Shown here: positions 16,796 to 24,199 of the stretch, piece by piece | Position numbering within the stretch: position 1 is the first letter of the stretch | Layout: each line of letters begins with the position of its first letter | Assembly (NCBI RefSeq): GCF_001708505.1 | Contig: NZ_CP015992.1 | Span: forward strand, 3,906,001-3,970,000 | Reading direction: 5' to 3' | DNA: 64,000 bases | Origin: Pseudomonas sp. TCU-HL1 | GTDB taxonomy: Bacteria; Pseudomonadota; Gammaproteobacteria; Pseudomonadales; Pseudomonadaceae | Translations under genes and position numbers: made by a program | The notes under the pieces: generated by a model | What the model was told of the DNA's origin: nothing | Databases searched by the model: none | Seen by the model: the letters and a program-made list of their open reading frames with translations, nothing else

Positions 16796-17514
16796 GACTC
16801 ACCTCGTGTTTTGGACGGGTTGGCGAGCGCGTCCTGGTAGTGGCGCTCGATATTGCGCTTGGAGGCACCGATGTGACGGCGCATCAGCAACTCGGCCAGT
16901 TCGCCGTCACGGTCGGCGATGGCATCGAGAATCCGGTGGTGCTCGTTGAAGGCCTGGCGGGGCCGGTTCGGCACGGTGGAGAACTGAAGGCGATACATGC
17001 GCACGAGCTGATAGAGCTCACCGCAAAGCATCTGGGTCAGGGTCTGGTTGCCGCTGCCCTGGATGATCCGATAGTGGAAGTCGAAATCGCCTTCCTGCTG
17101 GTAGTAGCCGCGCCCGGCCTGGAAGGCCTCATCGCGCTCGTGGGTATCCAGCACCCGACGCAACTCGTCGATCTCGGCCTGACTCATTCGCTCGGCGGCC
17201 AGGCGGCAAGCCATACCCTCGAGGGACTCACGGATTTCATAGAGCTCGATCAGCTCGGCATGACTAAGCGAGACCACCCTCGCACCGACATGAGGCACCC
17301 GCACCAGCAGGCGCTGGCCCTCAAGACGGTGGATCGCCTCACGCAGCGGCCCGCGGCTGATGCCGTAGGTACGCGCCAGCTCGGGCTCGGAGATCTTGCT
17401 GCCCGGAGCGATCTCGCCGCGCACGATGGCCGTCTGGATACGCCGGAAGACGCTCTCGGCAAGGGTTTCCGAGTCCAGCTGTTCAGTAACGGGAGTTTCA
17501 GGAGTGCCCAGCAT
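16792..17514 (-). CDS. prpR: GntR-family (FCD) regulator of the methylcitrate operon
   Basis: Transcription factor of 240 residues. An N-terminal winged helix (about residues 15-80: ESVFRRIQTAIVRGEIAPGSKISEPELARTYGISRGPLREAIHRLEGQRLL) is followed by an all-helical FCD ligand domain with likely metal-binding residues. As first gene of the prp operon it most likely represses it and senses a cycle intermediate such as methylcitrate. ATG 17514 or GTG 17526 may be the start; both lack a ribosome site, so translation may be leaderless or near it. Two matching palindromes flank its promoter, which suggests autoregulation. The name prpR is used elsewhere for an unrelated sigma-54 activator. Confidence 0.85.
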   Translation of the reverse strand: MLGTPETPVTEQLDSETLAESVFRRIQTAIVRGEIAPGSKISEPELARTYGISRGPLREAIHRLEGQRLLVRVPHVGARVVSLSHAELIELYEIRESLEGMACRLAAERMSQAEIDELRRVLDTHERDEAFQAGRGYYQQEGDFDFHYRIIQGSGNQTLTQMLCGELYQLVRMYRLQFSTVPNRPRQAFNEHHRILDAIADRDGELAELLMRRHIGASKRNIERHYQDALANPSKTRGES

Positions 17515-17515
17515 G

Positions 17516-17527
17516 ATTGTCGACACA
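17516..17527. promoter_or_regulatory. Candidate PrpR operator, proximal
   Basis: ATTGTCGACACA, matching 10 of 12 bases of the distal palindrome. It covers the GTG codon and the bases just before ATG 17514, downstream of the predicted promoter, where bound repressor would block transcription or translation. Confidence 0.6.
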
Positions 17528-17544
17528 TTCTAGTTCGATGGCGC

Positions 17545-17574
17545 AAATTACTGCCAAAATGAACCTGATGTCAA
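17545..17574 (-). promoter_or_regulatory. Predicted sigma-70 promoter of the prp operon
   Basis: On the minus strand, a perfect -35 TTGACA (17574-17569) lies 18 bases before TAATTT (17550-17545). Transcription would begin near 17538. The two PrpR-like operators lie on either side of it. Confidence 0.6.
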
Positions 17575-17588
17575 ACACCATTCGACTA

Positions 17589-17600
17589 ATTGTCGACAAT
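17589..17600. promoter_or_regulatory. Candidate PrpR operator, distal
   Basis: ATTGTCGACAAT is a perfect 12-bp palindrome, 73 bp centre to centre from the proximal copy (about seven helical turns). The pair could allow DNA looping over the promoter. Confidence 0.65.
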
Positions 17601-17817
17601 CCGCCTAATACCAAAAAATTCCTGCGCAGCATCACGCTCTAGCCATTGGCGCCATAAGCGTCTGTCGCGCCGGAAAATCCGCGTGTTAGAATGCGCGCCG
17701 CCAGCGCCAGTCTGGGCGCCAATGACTTGCCTGCTAGACTCCCAGACCCGGCGCCGCAGCCAAGATGGCCGTGGGCCGGGCTCCTGGACCGATGACCGCG
17801 TTACGCTCAAAGGACTT

Positions 17818-18354
17818 ATGACACTCAAGCCCTTCGCCCCATTTGCCTGCCTGCTTGCCCTCCCGGGCCTTGGCTTCGCCACCGAGAAGACTGTCTACGG
17901 CCTCAATGAATACGCCAAGCTGAAAGGTCTCGACCTGGAAGTTGCGGCCAAGCTCGACACCGGCGCCAAGACGGCGTCCCTCAGTGCGCGCGATATCGAG
18001 CGTTTCAAGAAAGACGGCGAGCCCTGGGTTCGCTTCTACCTGGCCATTGACGATGCCCACGAGCATCCGATCGAGCGCCCGCTGGCCCGAATCAGCAAGA
18101 TCAAACGCCGCGCCGGGGACTACAACCCCGACGAAGGCAAGACGTACACCGCACGCCCGGTCATCGAACTGGAGGTGTGCATGGGCAAGGCCCTGCGGCA
18201 GATCGAAGTGAACCTCACCGACCGCAGTGCTTTCCAATACCCGCTTCTGATCGGCTCCGAGGCGCTCAAGCGCTTCGATGCACTGGTCGACCCGAGCCTT
18301 AAATACGCTGCCGGCAAACCCGGTTGTGCCACCGACGCAAACTCTGACGAGTAA
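17818..18354 (+). CDS. Retropepsin-like protein of the RimK/LysX-associated family
   Basis: Exported protein of 178 residues annotated in relatives as ATP-dependent zinc protease or RimK/LysX-family protein. The signal peptide covers about residues 1-21 (PFAPFACLLALPGLGFA). The mature domain holds the aspartic-protease-like motif LDTGAKTASLSA, single copy as in retroviral-type proteases, and the matching strand GSEALKRFDALVDP. The ATG at 17818 has AAAGGA just upstream; the longer frame to 17590 lacks support. The gene lies five bases before a transglutaminase-like membrane protein and an ATP-grasp ligase, with which it forms an operon. Protease activity is inferred from the motif only. Confidence 0.8.
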   Translation: MTLKPFAPFACLLALPGLGFATEKTVYGLNEYAKLKGLDLEVAAKLDTGAKTASLSARDIERFKKDGEPWVRFYLAIDDAHEHPIERPLARISKIKRRAGDYNPDEGKTYTARPVIELEVCMGKALRQIEVNLTDRSAFQYPLLIGSEALKRFDALVDPSLKYAAGKPGCATDANSDE

Positions 18355-18359
18355 CCCAC

Positions 18360-19886
18360 ATGCGCTCTCTTACCCTGCATCTGAAAGTCCTGATCACCCT
18401 GTTGGTGAGTCTGGGCGTTCTGATAACGGCCTACCAGATATTCATCCAGGGCATCCCGATTACCGAGGATGCGACCGACGACCTCTGGAACATCGACGCC
18501 AAGGTCGAGTTCCAGGCGAGCCCGCGAGACCCGGTCAAGGTCCAGATGTTCGTTCCGCCGCTGAACCGGGACTACGTCAGCCTCAACGAGAGCTTCATCT
18601 CCAATAACTACGGGGTGAGCATCAATCGCGTGGATGGCAACCGCAAGGTGACCTGGTCCGCGCGCCGCGCCAGTGGCAACCAGACCCTTTACTACCGCCT
18701 GGTGCTGACCAAGCGCTACAGCGGCGAGAAGCCCAAGGACAAAGGGCCGATCTTCCGTGACAGCATCCCGGTGGAAGGCCCCGAGAAGATCGCCGCCGAG
18801 GCCCTGCTGGCGCCCATCCGCCAGCACTCGGCCGACGTCGAAACCTTCATCAGCGAGACCATCAAGCGGGTCAACAACCTGAACGATGACAACGTCAAGC
18901 TGCTGCTGGCCGGCGACACCAGCACGCCGAACAAGGCCAAGGCCATCGAACTGCTGCTGTCCATCGCCCATGTGCCAATGGAGCGCGTCCACACTATCCG
19001 CCTGATGAGCGAACAGGCCCAGAGCCCCGAGCTCTGGCTGCGCAGCTTCAACGGCGAGAACTGGCTGTACTTCAACCCCGACAGCGGCGAGCAGGGCCTG
19101 CCCAGCGACCGCCTGATCTGGTGGACCGGTGACGACAACCTGATCAACGTCGACGGCGGCAAGAAGGTCCAGGTGACCTTCAGCATGAACAACAGCGAGA
19201 TGAACGCCATCCGTCTGGCCAAGCTGACCGACGAGAACACCGACGCCGACTTCCTCGAGTACTCGCTCTACGGCCTGCCGCTGCAGACCCAGCAGACCTA
19301 CCAGATCATGATCATGATCCCGATCGGTGTGCTGGTGATCCTGATCCTGCGTAACCTTGGCGGCCTGCAGACTCTGGGCACTTTCACCCCGGTGCTGATC
19401 GCCCTCGCCTTCCGCGAAACCCAACTGGGCTTCGGCATCGTGCTGTTCACCATCATCACTGCGCTCGGTCTGTCACTACGGTCGTACCTTGAGCACTTGA
19501 AGCTGCAGATGCTGCCAAGGCTGTCGGTAGTGCTGACCTTCGTGGTGGTGCTGATCGCGGTGATCAGCCTGCTCAGCCACAAGCTCGGCCTGGAGCGCGG
19601 CCTGTCCGTCGCCCTGTTCCCGATGGTGATCCTGACCATGACCATCGAACGCCTGTCCATCACCTGGGAAGAGCGCGGCGGCGGCCATGCCTTCAAGGTA
19701 GCGATCGGCACCCTGATCGCGGCCACCCTGGCGCACCTGCTGATGACCATACCGGAGCTGACCTACTTCATCTTCACCTTCCCGGCGGTCCTTCTGATCA
19801 TGGTGGGCTTCATGCTGGCGATGGGTCGCTACCGCGGCTACCGCCTGACCGAACTTTTCCGCTTCAAAGCCTTCCTGAAGGACTGA
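18360..19886 (+). CDS. Inactive transglutaminase fused to seven transmembrane helices
   Basis: Inner membrane protein of 508 residues. One N-terminal helix (about residues 7-28) is followed by a periplasmic region to residue 310 with a transglutaminase-like fold (KAKAIELLLSIAHVPMERVHTIRL; SFNGENWLYFNPDSGEQG). The usual Cys of the Cys-His-Asp triad is not found at the expected place. Seven hydrophobic helices follow from about residue 315 to 500. The family sits next to retropepsin-like and ATP-grasp partners in many proteobacteria, as here (gaps of 5 and 3 bases). A role in binding or shaping a periplasmic peptide or amide polymer is inference. Confidence 0.85.
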   Translation: MRSLTLHLKVLITLLVSLGVLITAYQIFIQGIPITEDATDDLWNIDAKVEFQASPRDPVKVQMFVPPLNRDYVSLNESFISNNYGVSINRVDGNRKVTWSARRASGNQTLYYRLVLTKRYSGEKPKDKGPIFRDSIPVEGPEKIAAEALLAPIRQHSADVETFISETIKRVNNLNDDNVKLLLAGDTSTPNKAKAIELLLSIAHVPMERVHTIRLMSEQAQSPELWLRSFNGENWLYFNPDSGEQGLPSDRLIWWTGDDNLINVDGGKKVQVTFSMNNSEMNAIRLAKLTDENTDADFLEYSLYGLPLQTQQTYQIMIMIPIGVLVILILRNLGGLQTLGTFTPVLIALAFRETQLGFGIVLFTIITALGLSLRSYLEHLKLQMLPRLSVVLTFVVVLIAVISLLSHKLGLERGLSVALFPMVILTMTIERLSITWEERGGGHAFKVAIGTLIAATLAHLLMTIPELTYFIFTFPAVLLIMVGFMLAMGRYRGYRLTELFRFKAFLKD

Positions 19887-19889
19887 GCC

Positions 19890-20876
19890 ATGTTCGGCCT
19901 GATCAAGACGTGGAAAGCCCTCGAGGCCAAAGGCATCATGGGCATCAATCGGCGAAACGCGGACTACGTGCTGAAGTACAACAAACGGCACCTGTATCCG
20001 ATCGTCGACGACAAGATCATCACCAAGCAGCGCGCCATCGAGGCGGGGATCCACGTACCGGAAATGTACGGGGTCATTTCCACCGAGAAGGAAATCGAGA
20101 AGCTCAACGAGATCATCGGCGAGCGTAACGACTTCGTGATCAAGCCGGCGCAAGGCGCCGGCGGCGACGGCATCCTGGTGATCGCCGACCGCTTCGAAGG
20201 GCGCTACAAGACAGTCTCTGGCAAGATCATCAGCCACGAGGAAATCGAGCACCAGATTTCCTCGATCCTCACCGGCCTCTACTCCCTCGGCGGGCACCGT
20301 GACCGCGCGCTGATCGAGTACCGCGTGACCCCGGACCAGATCTTCAAGAGCATCAGCTACGAAGGCGTACCGGACATCCGCATCATCGTGCTGATGGGTT
20401 ACCCGGTGATGGCCATGCTGCGCCTGCCGACCCGCCAGTCCAACGGCAAGGCCAACCTCCACCAGGGCGCCATCGGCGTCGGCGTGGACCTGGCCACCGG
20501 CGTCACCCTGCGCGGCACCTGGCTGAACAACAAGATCGCCAAGCACCCAGACACCACCAACGCGGTAGACGGCGTGCAACTGCCAAACTGGGACGGCTTC
20601 ATGAAGCTGGCCGCCGGCTGCTACGAGTTGTGCGGCCTGGGCTACATCGGTGTCGACATGGTGCTGGACCAGGACAAGGGCCCGTTGATCCTCGAACTCA
20701 ACGCCCGTCCCGGCCTGAACATCCAGATCGCCAACGACTGCGGCCTGACCCACCGCGCCCACGCCGTCGAGGCCCGCCTCGAAGAGCTGAAGGCCAAGGG
20801 CATCCAGGAAACCCCGGAAGAGCGCGTGCGCTTTTCCCAGGAGCTCTTCGGCCATGTGCGGCCGGCTGAGATCTGA
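19890..20876 (+). CDS. Alpha-L-glutamate ligase-like ATP-grasp protein
   Basis: Cytosolic ATP-grasp ligase of 328 residues related to RimK. The nucleotide-binding segment FVIKPAQGAGGDGILVI lies near residues 80-96, and the metal-binding LILELNARPGLNIQIAN is near residue 265. Such enzymes form amide bonds between a carboxylate and an amino group, often adding glutamate. The acceptor here is unknown. It is last in the operon with the retropepsin-like and transglutaminase-like proteins, and its start is three bases past the preceding stop (TGAGCCATG). Together they look like a system that makes and processes a peptide-type product across the inner membrane. Confidence 0.85.
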   Translation: MFGLIKTWKALEAKGIMGINRRNADYVLKYNKRHLYPIVDDKIITKQRAIEAGIHVPEMYGVISTEKEIEKLNEIIGERNDFVIKPAQGAGGDGILVIADRFEGRYKTVSGKIISHEEIEHQISSILTGLYSLGGHRDRALIEYRVTPDQIFKSISYEGVPDIRIIVLMGYPVMAMLRLPTRQSNGKANLHQGAIGVGVDLATGVTLRGTWLNNKIAKHPDTTNAVDGVQLPNWDGFMKLAAGCYELCGLGYIGVDMVLDQDKGPLILELNARPGLNIQIANDCGLTHRAHAVEARLEELKAKGIQETPEERVRFSQELFGHVRPAEI

Positions 20877-20893
20877 TTCACGCGGCATGAAAG

Positions 20894-20918
20894 AGCCCGG
20901 CCAAGTGCCGGGCTTTTT
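20894..20918 (+). terminator. Terminator of the retropepsin/transglutaminase/ATP-grasp operon
   Basis: GCCCGGC and GCCGGGC-type arms form a stem around AAGT, followed by TTTTTC. It lies 17 bp after the last gene. Confidence 0.88.
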
Positions 20919-21314
20919 CTTTGCTCTGTGAGCGAATTCATTCACGATTCCTGGCAGGTCCGCCCGGAATCGACTGCTCTCTCCCTCTCCCCCGCCCTGT
21001 GCCCCGGCCTGATCGCTTCGCGCTCAGTCGTTCATCGGCACCCGAAGCGGTGCTTCCGAAAGCGTGCCTCTTCACCCCACAAGCAGGCGAGGGGTGACTC
21101 GCACCAGCAAGGGCCGGACATTCCTGAAGCCCAAAACGGCCTGAAACCGAACAAAAGCGGCGGAGCGGCGACTCCGCCCCGTCAGAAGGCCGAGTGGTTC
21201 AGCATCCGGACGCTTAAGAAAAGTGATTCGCCGGGAGGCGAAACAGAAACATCAAGCCAGTTCGAAAATGAGCTGAACCATCGAATCCCAAGCCTTCCCA
21301 ACCAGAAAGAAAAA
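20919..21314. other. Gene-free stretch left of the toxin-antitoxin insertion
   Basis: I find no credible gene here. A 140-codon plus-strand frame from GTG 20928 has no ribosome site and low-complexity, non-protein-like content. The region begins with a degenerate REP half-site (GAGCGAATTCATTC at 20930-20943) and contains a small GC hairpin near 21157-21178. Base composition shifts to lower GC to the right. No terminator or promoter is convincing. Confidence 0.5.
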
Positions 21315-21351
21315 GGGGCCCTCCGGCGAGCCGTTTGCTTAATCTGTTGAA
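21315..21351 (+). repeat. Left inverted repeat of the toxin-antitoxin insertion
   Basis: This 37-base copy starts GGGGCC and ends CTTAATCTGTTGAA. Positions 21327-21351 match the right copy exactly in inverted orientation; the outer 12 bases match imperfectly. Confidence 0.8.
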
Positions 21352-21504
21352 GTCGTAAGGCTCGGTGAAGCGCGAGTGCATCATCGACTTCACTGGGTCT
21401 TTAACCGGCACGAGGCGCATGGCCGGAGGGCGGATGGCATTCCACGCTTGCCAAGATGCACAATTTGACTCAGATTGTCATCAATACTGATGAGGAGTTG
21501 CACT

Positions 21505-21705
21505 ATGCGCACCACTGTCACCATTGATGACGCTCTCTACCAAAAGGCGCTTGAAATGGCCGATCCGGGCATGGATAAAGCAGACATTTTCCGCGAAGCC
21601 ATCAAAACCTTTGTACGAGTGCAAGCAGGAAAGCGTCTTGCAGCCCTTGGAGGGACGATGCCTGAGATTCGGGACGTGCCGCGCCGCCGTGGCGAGTCAG
21701 TTTAG
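21505..21705 (+). CDS. vapB: Type II toxin-antitoxin antitoxin, VapB/DUF2191-type
   Basis: Small DNA-binding antitoxin of 66 residues. The N-terminus MRTTVTIDDALYQKALEMA is the ribbon-helix-helix motif of the DUF2191/VapB group, and the basic tail (EIRDVPRRRGESV) would wrap the toxin. The start at 21505 has GAGGAG eight bases upstream; the ATG 30 bases earlier is inside the leader. It is three bases from the toxin start. A short palindrome ATCAATACTGAT just upstream (21480-21491) may be its operator. Lower GC than the neighbours suggests acquisition. Confidence 0.88.
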   Translation: MRTTVTIDDALYQKALEMADPGMDKADIFREAIKTFVRVQAGKRLAALGGTMPEIRDVPRRRGESV

Positions 21706-21707
21706 CG

Positions 21708-22088
21708 ATGGCCGTGCTTATCGACACTTCGGTTTGGATAGACCACTTCCGAAACGGCAATGATGGGCTGGTTAATCTGATTGGGCTTGATCTTGCGATG
21801 ACGCATCCAATGGTTATTGTTGAAATTTCCTGCGGAACACCGCCAGCGCCAAGAGCCCAGACGCTGCATAACATTTCTCTTTTGCTGCAATGCAGTCAGG
21901 CGAGTTTGAGCGAGGTGATGGACTTCATCGAACGCGAAAAACTGTATGGCCTTGGGTGCGGGTTAGTGGACATCGCACTTCTTGCTTCCACGCTCATGAC
22001 ACCTGGCACAGAACTATGGACGTTTGATAAGCGTCTTGCTGAATTGGCCAGTAGGTTCGGCGTGGCGCACAATCCAGCCCTGCACTAA
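21708..22088 (+). CDS. vapC: VapC-type PIN-domain ribonuclease toxin
   Basis: Toxin of 126 residues with a complete PIN domain: acidic residues Asp6 (VLIDTSVW), Glu39 (MVIVEIS), Asp88 (GLVDIALLAS) and Asp107 (LWTFDKRL) are all in place. PIN toxins are metal-dependent RNases that cleave tRNA or rRNA and are held inactive by VapB. It follows vapB with two bases between stop and start, so the pair is co-translated. No defect is visible, so it may be active. A strong hairpin 71 bp downstream may terminate the transcript. Confidence 0.92.
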   Translation: MAVLIDTSVWIDHFRNGNDGLVNLIGLDLAMTHPMVIVEISCGTPPAPRAQTLHNISLLLQCSQASLSEVMDFIEREKLYGLGCGLVDIALLASTLMTPGTELWTFDKRLAELASRFGVAHNPALH

Positions 22089-22159
22089 GCATTGGCGGGT
22101 TGATCTCAGGCTTGACCGCTTTCCCTGATAAAATTTCTTGCCAATAACTAACCCCTAAG

Positions 22160-22205
22160 AATTTGAAGCGGATAGCCACATCCAAGGCTGTCCGCTTCAA
22201 ATTTT
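22160..22205. terminator. Large hairpin after vapC, candidate bidirectional terminator
   Basis: AATTTGAAGCGGATAGCC pairs with its complement at 22186-22203 (18 bp, one G-T wobble) around an 8-base loop. On the plus strand it ends in TTTT. It could end vapBC and speE transcripts, or be a folded end of the insertion. Confidence 0.6.
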
Positions 22206-22241
22206 CAACAGATTAAGCAAACGGCTCGGCCTTCCGGCCCC
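22204..22241 (-). repeat. Right inverted repeat of the toxin-antitoxin insertion
   Basis: This 38-base copy is the inverted partner of 21315-21351, with 25 identical bases at 22204-22228. It contains GGCCTTCCGGCC, a 12-base palindrome-like core that may also act as part of the speE 3' end. Confidence 0.8.
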
Positions 22242-22263
22242 TTCTTCATTTACCTCGACAACC

Positions 22264-23124
22264 TCAATCGTTGCTCGGCTTGTTCACCGCGTGCAGCACG
22301 TACTGCGGTAGGGCGAAGGCGCCGACGTGGATTTCCGGGTTGTAGTAACGGGTCACGATGCCGCTGCCCGCGTAGCGCTGGCGCAGGGTTTCCACCGGCA
22401 GCTTGCGCAACTCGGGATCGGTGGCGCCCCAGGCGAAGGTCATGGCGCCACCGATGTAGGTCGGTACGGCCGCCTGATAGAAGTGCCAATCGGCGAACAG
22501 GCCGTTCATGCGGCTGGCCGTATTCTGCACCTCTCCGAGCTGCATGAAAGGGGTGCCGTTCTGAGTCACCAGCACGCCACCGTCGTTCAGGCAGCGACGG
22601 CAAGCCTGGTAGAAGTTCTCGGAGAACAGCACTTCGCCCGGACCGATGGGGTCGGTGGAGTCGGAGATGATCACGTCGAACTTCTCCTCGGTGGTAGCGA
22701 CAAAGCGCATGCCGTCGTCGATCACCAGGTTCAGGCGCGGGTCTTCGTAAGCCCCCTTGGAGTGGTTGGGCAGGTACTCCTTGCACATATCCACCACCGT
22801 GCCATCGATCTCGACCATGGTGATGCGCTCGATGTCGCGGTGCTTGCGCACTTCACGCAGCATGCCGCCGTCGCCACCACCGATGATCAGCACGCTCTTG
22901 ACCGCACCATGGGCAAGGATCGGCACATGAGTGAGCATCTCGTGGTAGATGAACTCGTCCGCCTCGGTGGTCTGGATGACGCCGTCCAGAGCCATCACAC
23001 GGCCCATGCGCGCGTTCTCGAAGATCACCAGGTGCTGGTGCTCGGTGCGCACTTCGTGCAGCAGCTTGTCCATGCGAAAGCGCTGGCCGTATCCGTCGTA
23101 GAGAGTTTCCTGGTAGTCGCTCAT
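22264..23124 (-). CDS. speE: Spermidine synthase
   Basis: Transfers the aminopropyl group of decarboxylated SAM to putrescine, giving spermidine and methylthioadenosine. The 286 residues match bacterial SpeE: a short N-terminal beta domain, the nucleotide loop GGGDGG at 82-87 and the active-site DSTDPIGPG with Asp155 and Asp158. Methylthioadenosine released here is the feed for the methionine salvage genes mtnC, mtnD and mtnB a few kilobases away. It is divergent from alkA. In P. aeruginosa the ATP-grasp gene and speE are neighbours as I recall, so the vapBC insertion separates them here. Confidence 0.96.
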   Translation of the reverse strand: MSDYQETLYDGYGQRFRMDKLLHEVRTEHQHLVIFENARMGRVMALDGVIQTTEADEFIYHEMLTHVPILAHGAVKSVLIIGGGDGGMLREVRKHRDIERITMVEIDGTVVDMCKEYLPNHSKGAYEDPRLNLVIDDGMRFVATTEEKFDVIISDSTDPIGPGEVLFSENFYQACRRCLNDGGVLVTQNGTPFMQLGEVQNTASRMNGLFADWHFYQAAVPTYIGGAMTFAWGATDPELRKLPVETLRQRYAGSGIVTRYYNPEIHVGAFALPQYVLHAVNKPSND

Positions 23125-23288
23125 GGGTTGTCTCCCCTGCTGGCTGTGTTAGCGGACGGTGCCTGAAGGCCGCCCCATGAAAAGGCGCGCATTCTACGAT
23201 GGCTTCGATGTCAGGTCGAACCGCAACGGGAGAATTTGAAAGTCAGTTTTGCAGAGACGACGCGGCGCCAAGAGAATATCGTCGCTCC

Positions 23289-24197
23289 ATGACTGCAATC
23301 GCTCTCTCCATTCGATCCCGCGAGCCCATCGAGCCCATGCGCCTTGAATATTTCGAGCCCTGGAGCTGGAATCAGTTCCAGCAACATTTCACCCTGCGCC
23401 GCCTGCCCGGCGTCGAGCGCCTGACCGCAGACAGCTATTGCCGAAGCTTTCGCCTGGGCGAACGCAGCGGCTGGTTCTGCTTGCGTCCGCTGCCTGGGGC
23501 CCTGAAACTGGAACTGAGCCCGTCGGCCCAGGACCTGGCGCCCCAGTTGGCGCCACGCATCCGGCAGATGTTCGACCTGGACAGCGATCCAGCCGCCATC
23601 GCCCATCACTTGGGACGCGACCCGCTGCTGCAAGGACTGTTGGCGCGCTACCCGGGCTTGCGTCTGCCGGTTGCCTTCGACCCCTTCGAGCAAGGGGTGC
23701 GCACCATCATTGGCCAGCAAGTAACGGTGAAGGCCGCGGTGACCATCGCCGGGCGCCTGGTGGAGCGCCTCGGCGAGCCACTGGAAAACGCCGAGAACGA
23801 TGGCCCGCAGCGGCTCTTCCCCACCCCGCAGGCCATCGCCTACGACACGCTGCCCGGCATCGGCATGCCCGGCAAACGTGTCGACACCTTGCGCCGCTTC
23901 GCCCTGGCGGTAGCCGATGGCAGCTTGGAACTGAGCCTGGCGGCCGGCGTCGAAGCCCTGGTCGAGCGTCTCTGCGCCCTGCCCGGTATCGGCCGCTGGA
24001 CCGCCGAATACATTGCCCTGCGCGCCTTTGGCCAGCCGGACGCCTTTCCCACGGCCGACCTCGGGCTGCTCAAGTCGCCACTCTGGGGTCCGGACGGCAT
24101 CAGCGCAAAAGAACTGGCAAGCCGCGCCGAACAATGGCGCCCCTGGCGCGCGTACGCCGCCGTTTATCTCTGGCAGAGTTACGCCGAGGAGAAGTAG
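23289..24197 (+). CDS. alkA: DNA-3-methyladenine glycosylase II
   Basis: Base-excision repair glycosylase that removes alkylated bases such as 3-methyladenine. Its 302 residues have an AlkA N-terminal domain, then the helix-hairpin-helix (LPGIGRWTAEYIALRAFG) and the catalytic aspartate Asp257 in PTADLGL. ATG 23289 is preferred; ATG 23337 (MRLEYFEPWSW) would also leave the fold intact, and neither has a strong ribosome site. No Ada domain is fused. The stop is two bases before the alkyltransferase gene, so both alkylation repair routes are made together. Confidence 0.92.
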   Translation: MTAIALSIRSREPIEPMRLEYFEPWSWNQFQQHFTLRRLPGVERLTADSYCRSFRLGERSGWFCLRPLPGALKLELSPSAQDLAPQLAPRIRQMFDLDSDPAAIAHHLGRDPLLQGLLARYPGLRLPVAFDPFEQGVRTIIGQQVTVKAAVTIAGRLVERLGEPLENAENDGPQRLFPTPQAIAYDTLPGIGMPGKRVDTLRRFALAVADGSLELSLAAGVEALVERLCALPGIGRWTAEYIALRAFGQPDAFPTADLGLLKSPLWGPDGISAKELASRAEQWRPWRAYAAVYLWQSYAEEK

Positions 24198-24199
24198 GA

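Larger units (their letters stand above)
21315..22241. mobile_element. Candidate insertion bounded by inverted repeats, carrying a VapBC pair
   Basis: The outer ends both start with GGGG (reading inward) and continue as 37- and 38-base inverted repeats, of which the inner 25 bp are identical. The enclosed DNA has visibly lower GC than its surroundings and holds only an antitoxin, a toxin and a large hairpin. A 38-bp repeat beginning GGGG is typical of Tn3-family ends, but the usual inner TAAG end is absent. There is no transposase, and no target duplication is apparent (AAAAA on the left, TTCTT on the right). The call is a hypothesis. Confidence 0.4.

Noticed and set aside
20928..21350. 140-codon open frame on the plus strand after the ATP-grasp operon
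   Set aside because: GTG start without ribosome site, starts in a REP half-site and runs into the left inverted repeat; content is not protein-like.
21214..21420. 68-codon minus-strand frame across the left repeat, considered as a transposase remnant
   Set aside because: No recognisable transposase or recombinase motif; too short to support.
22151..22230. Integron attC-like site at the hairpin after vapC
   Set aside because: The folded stem suggested it, but no paired RYYYAAC/GTTRRRY core sites are found and there is no integrase.
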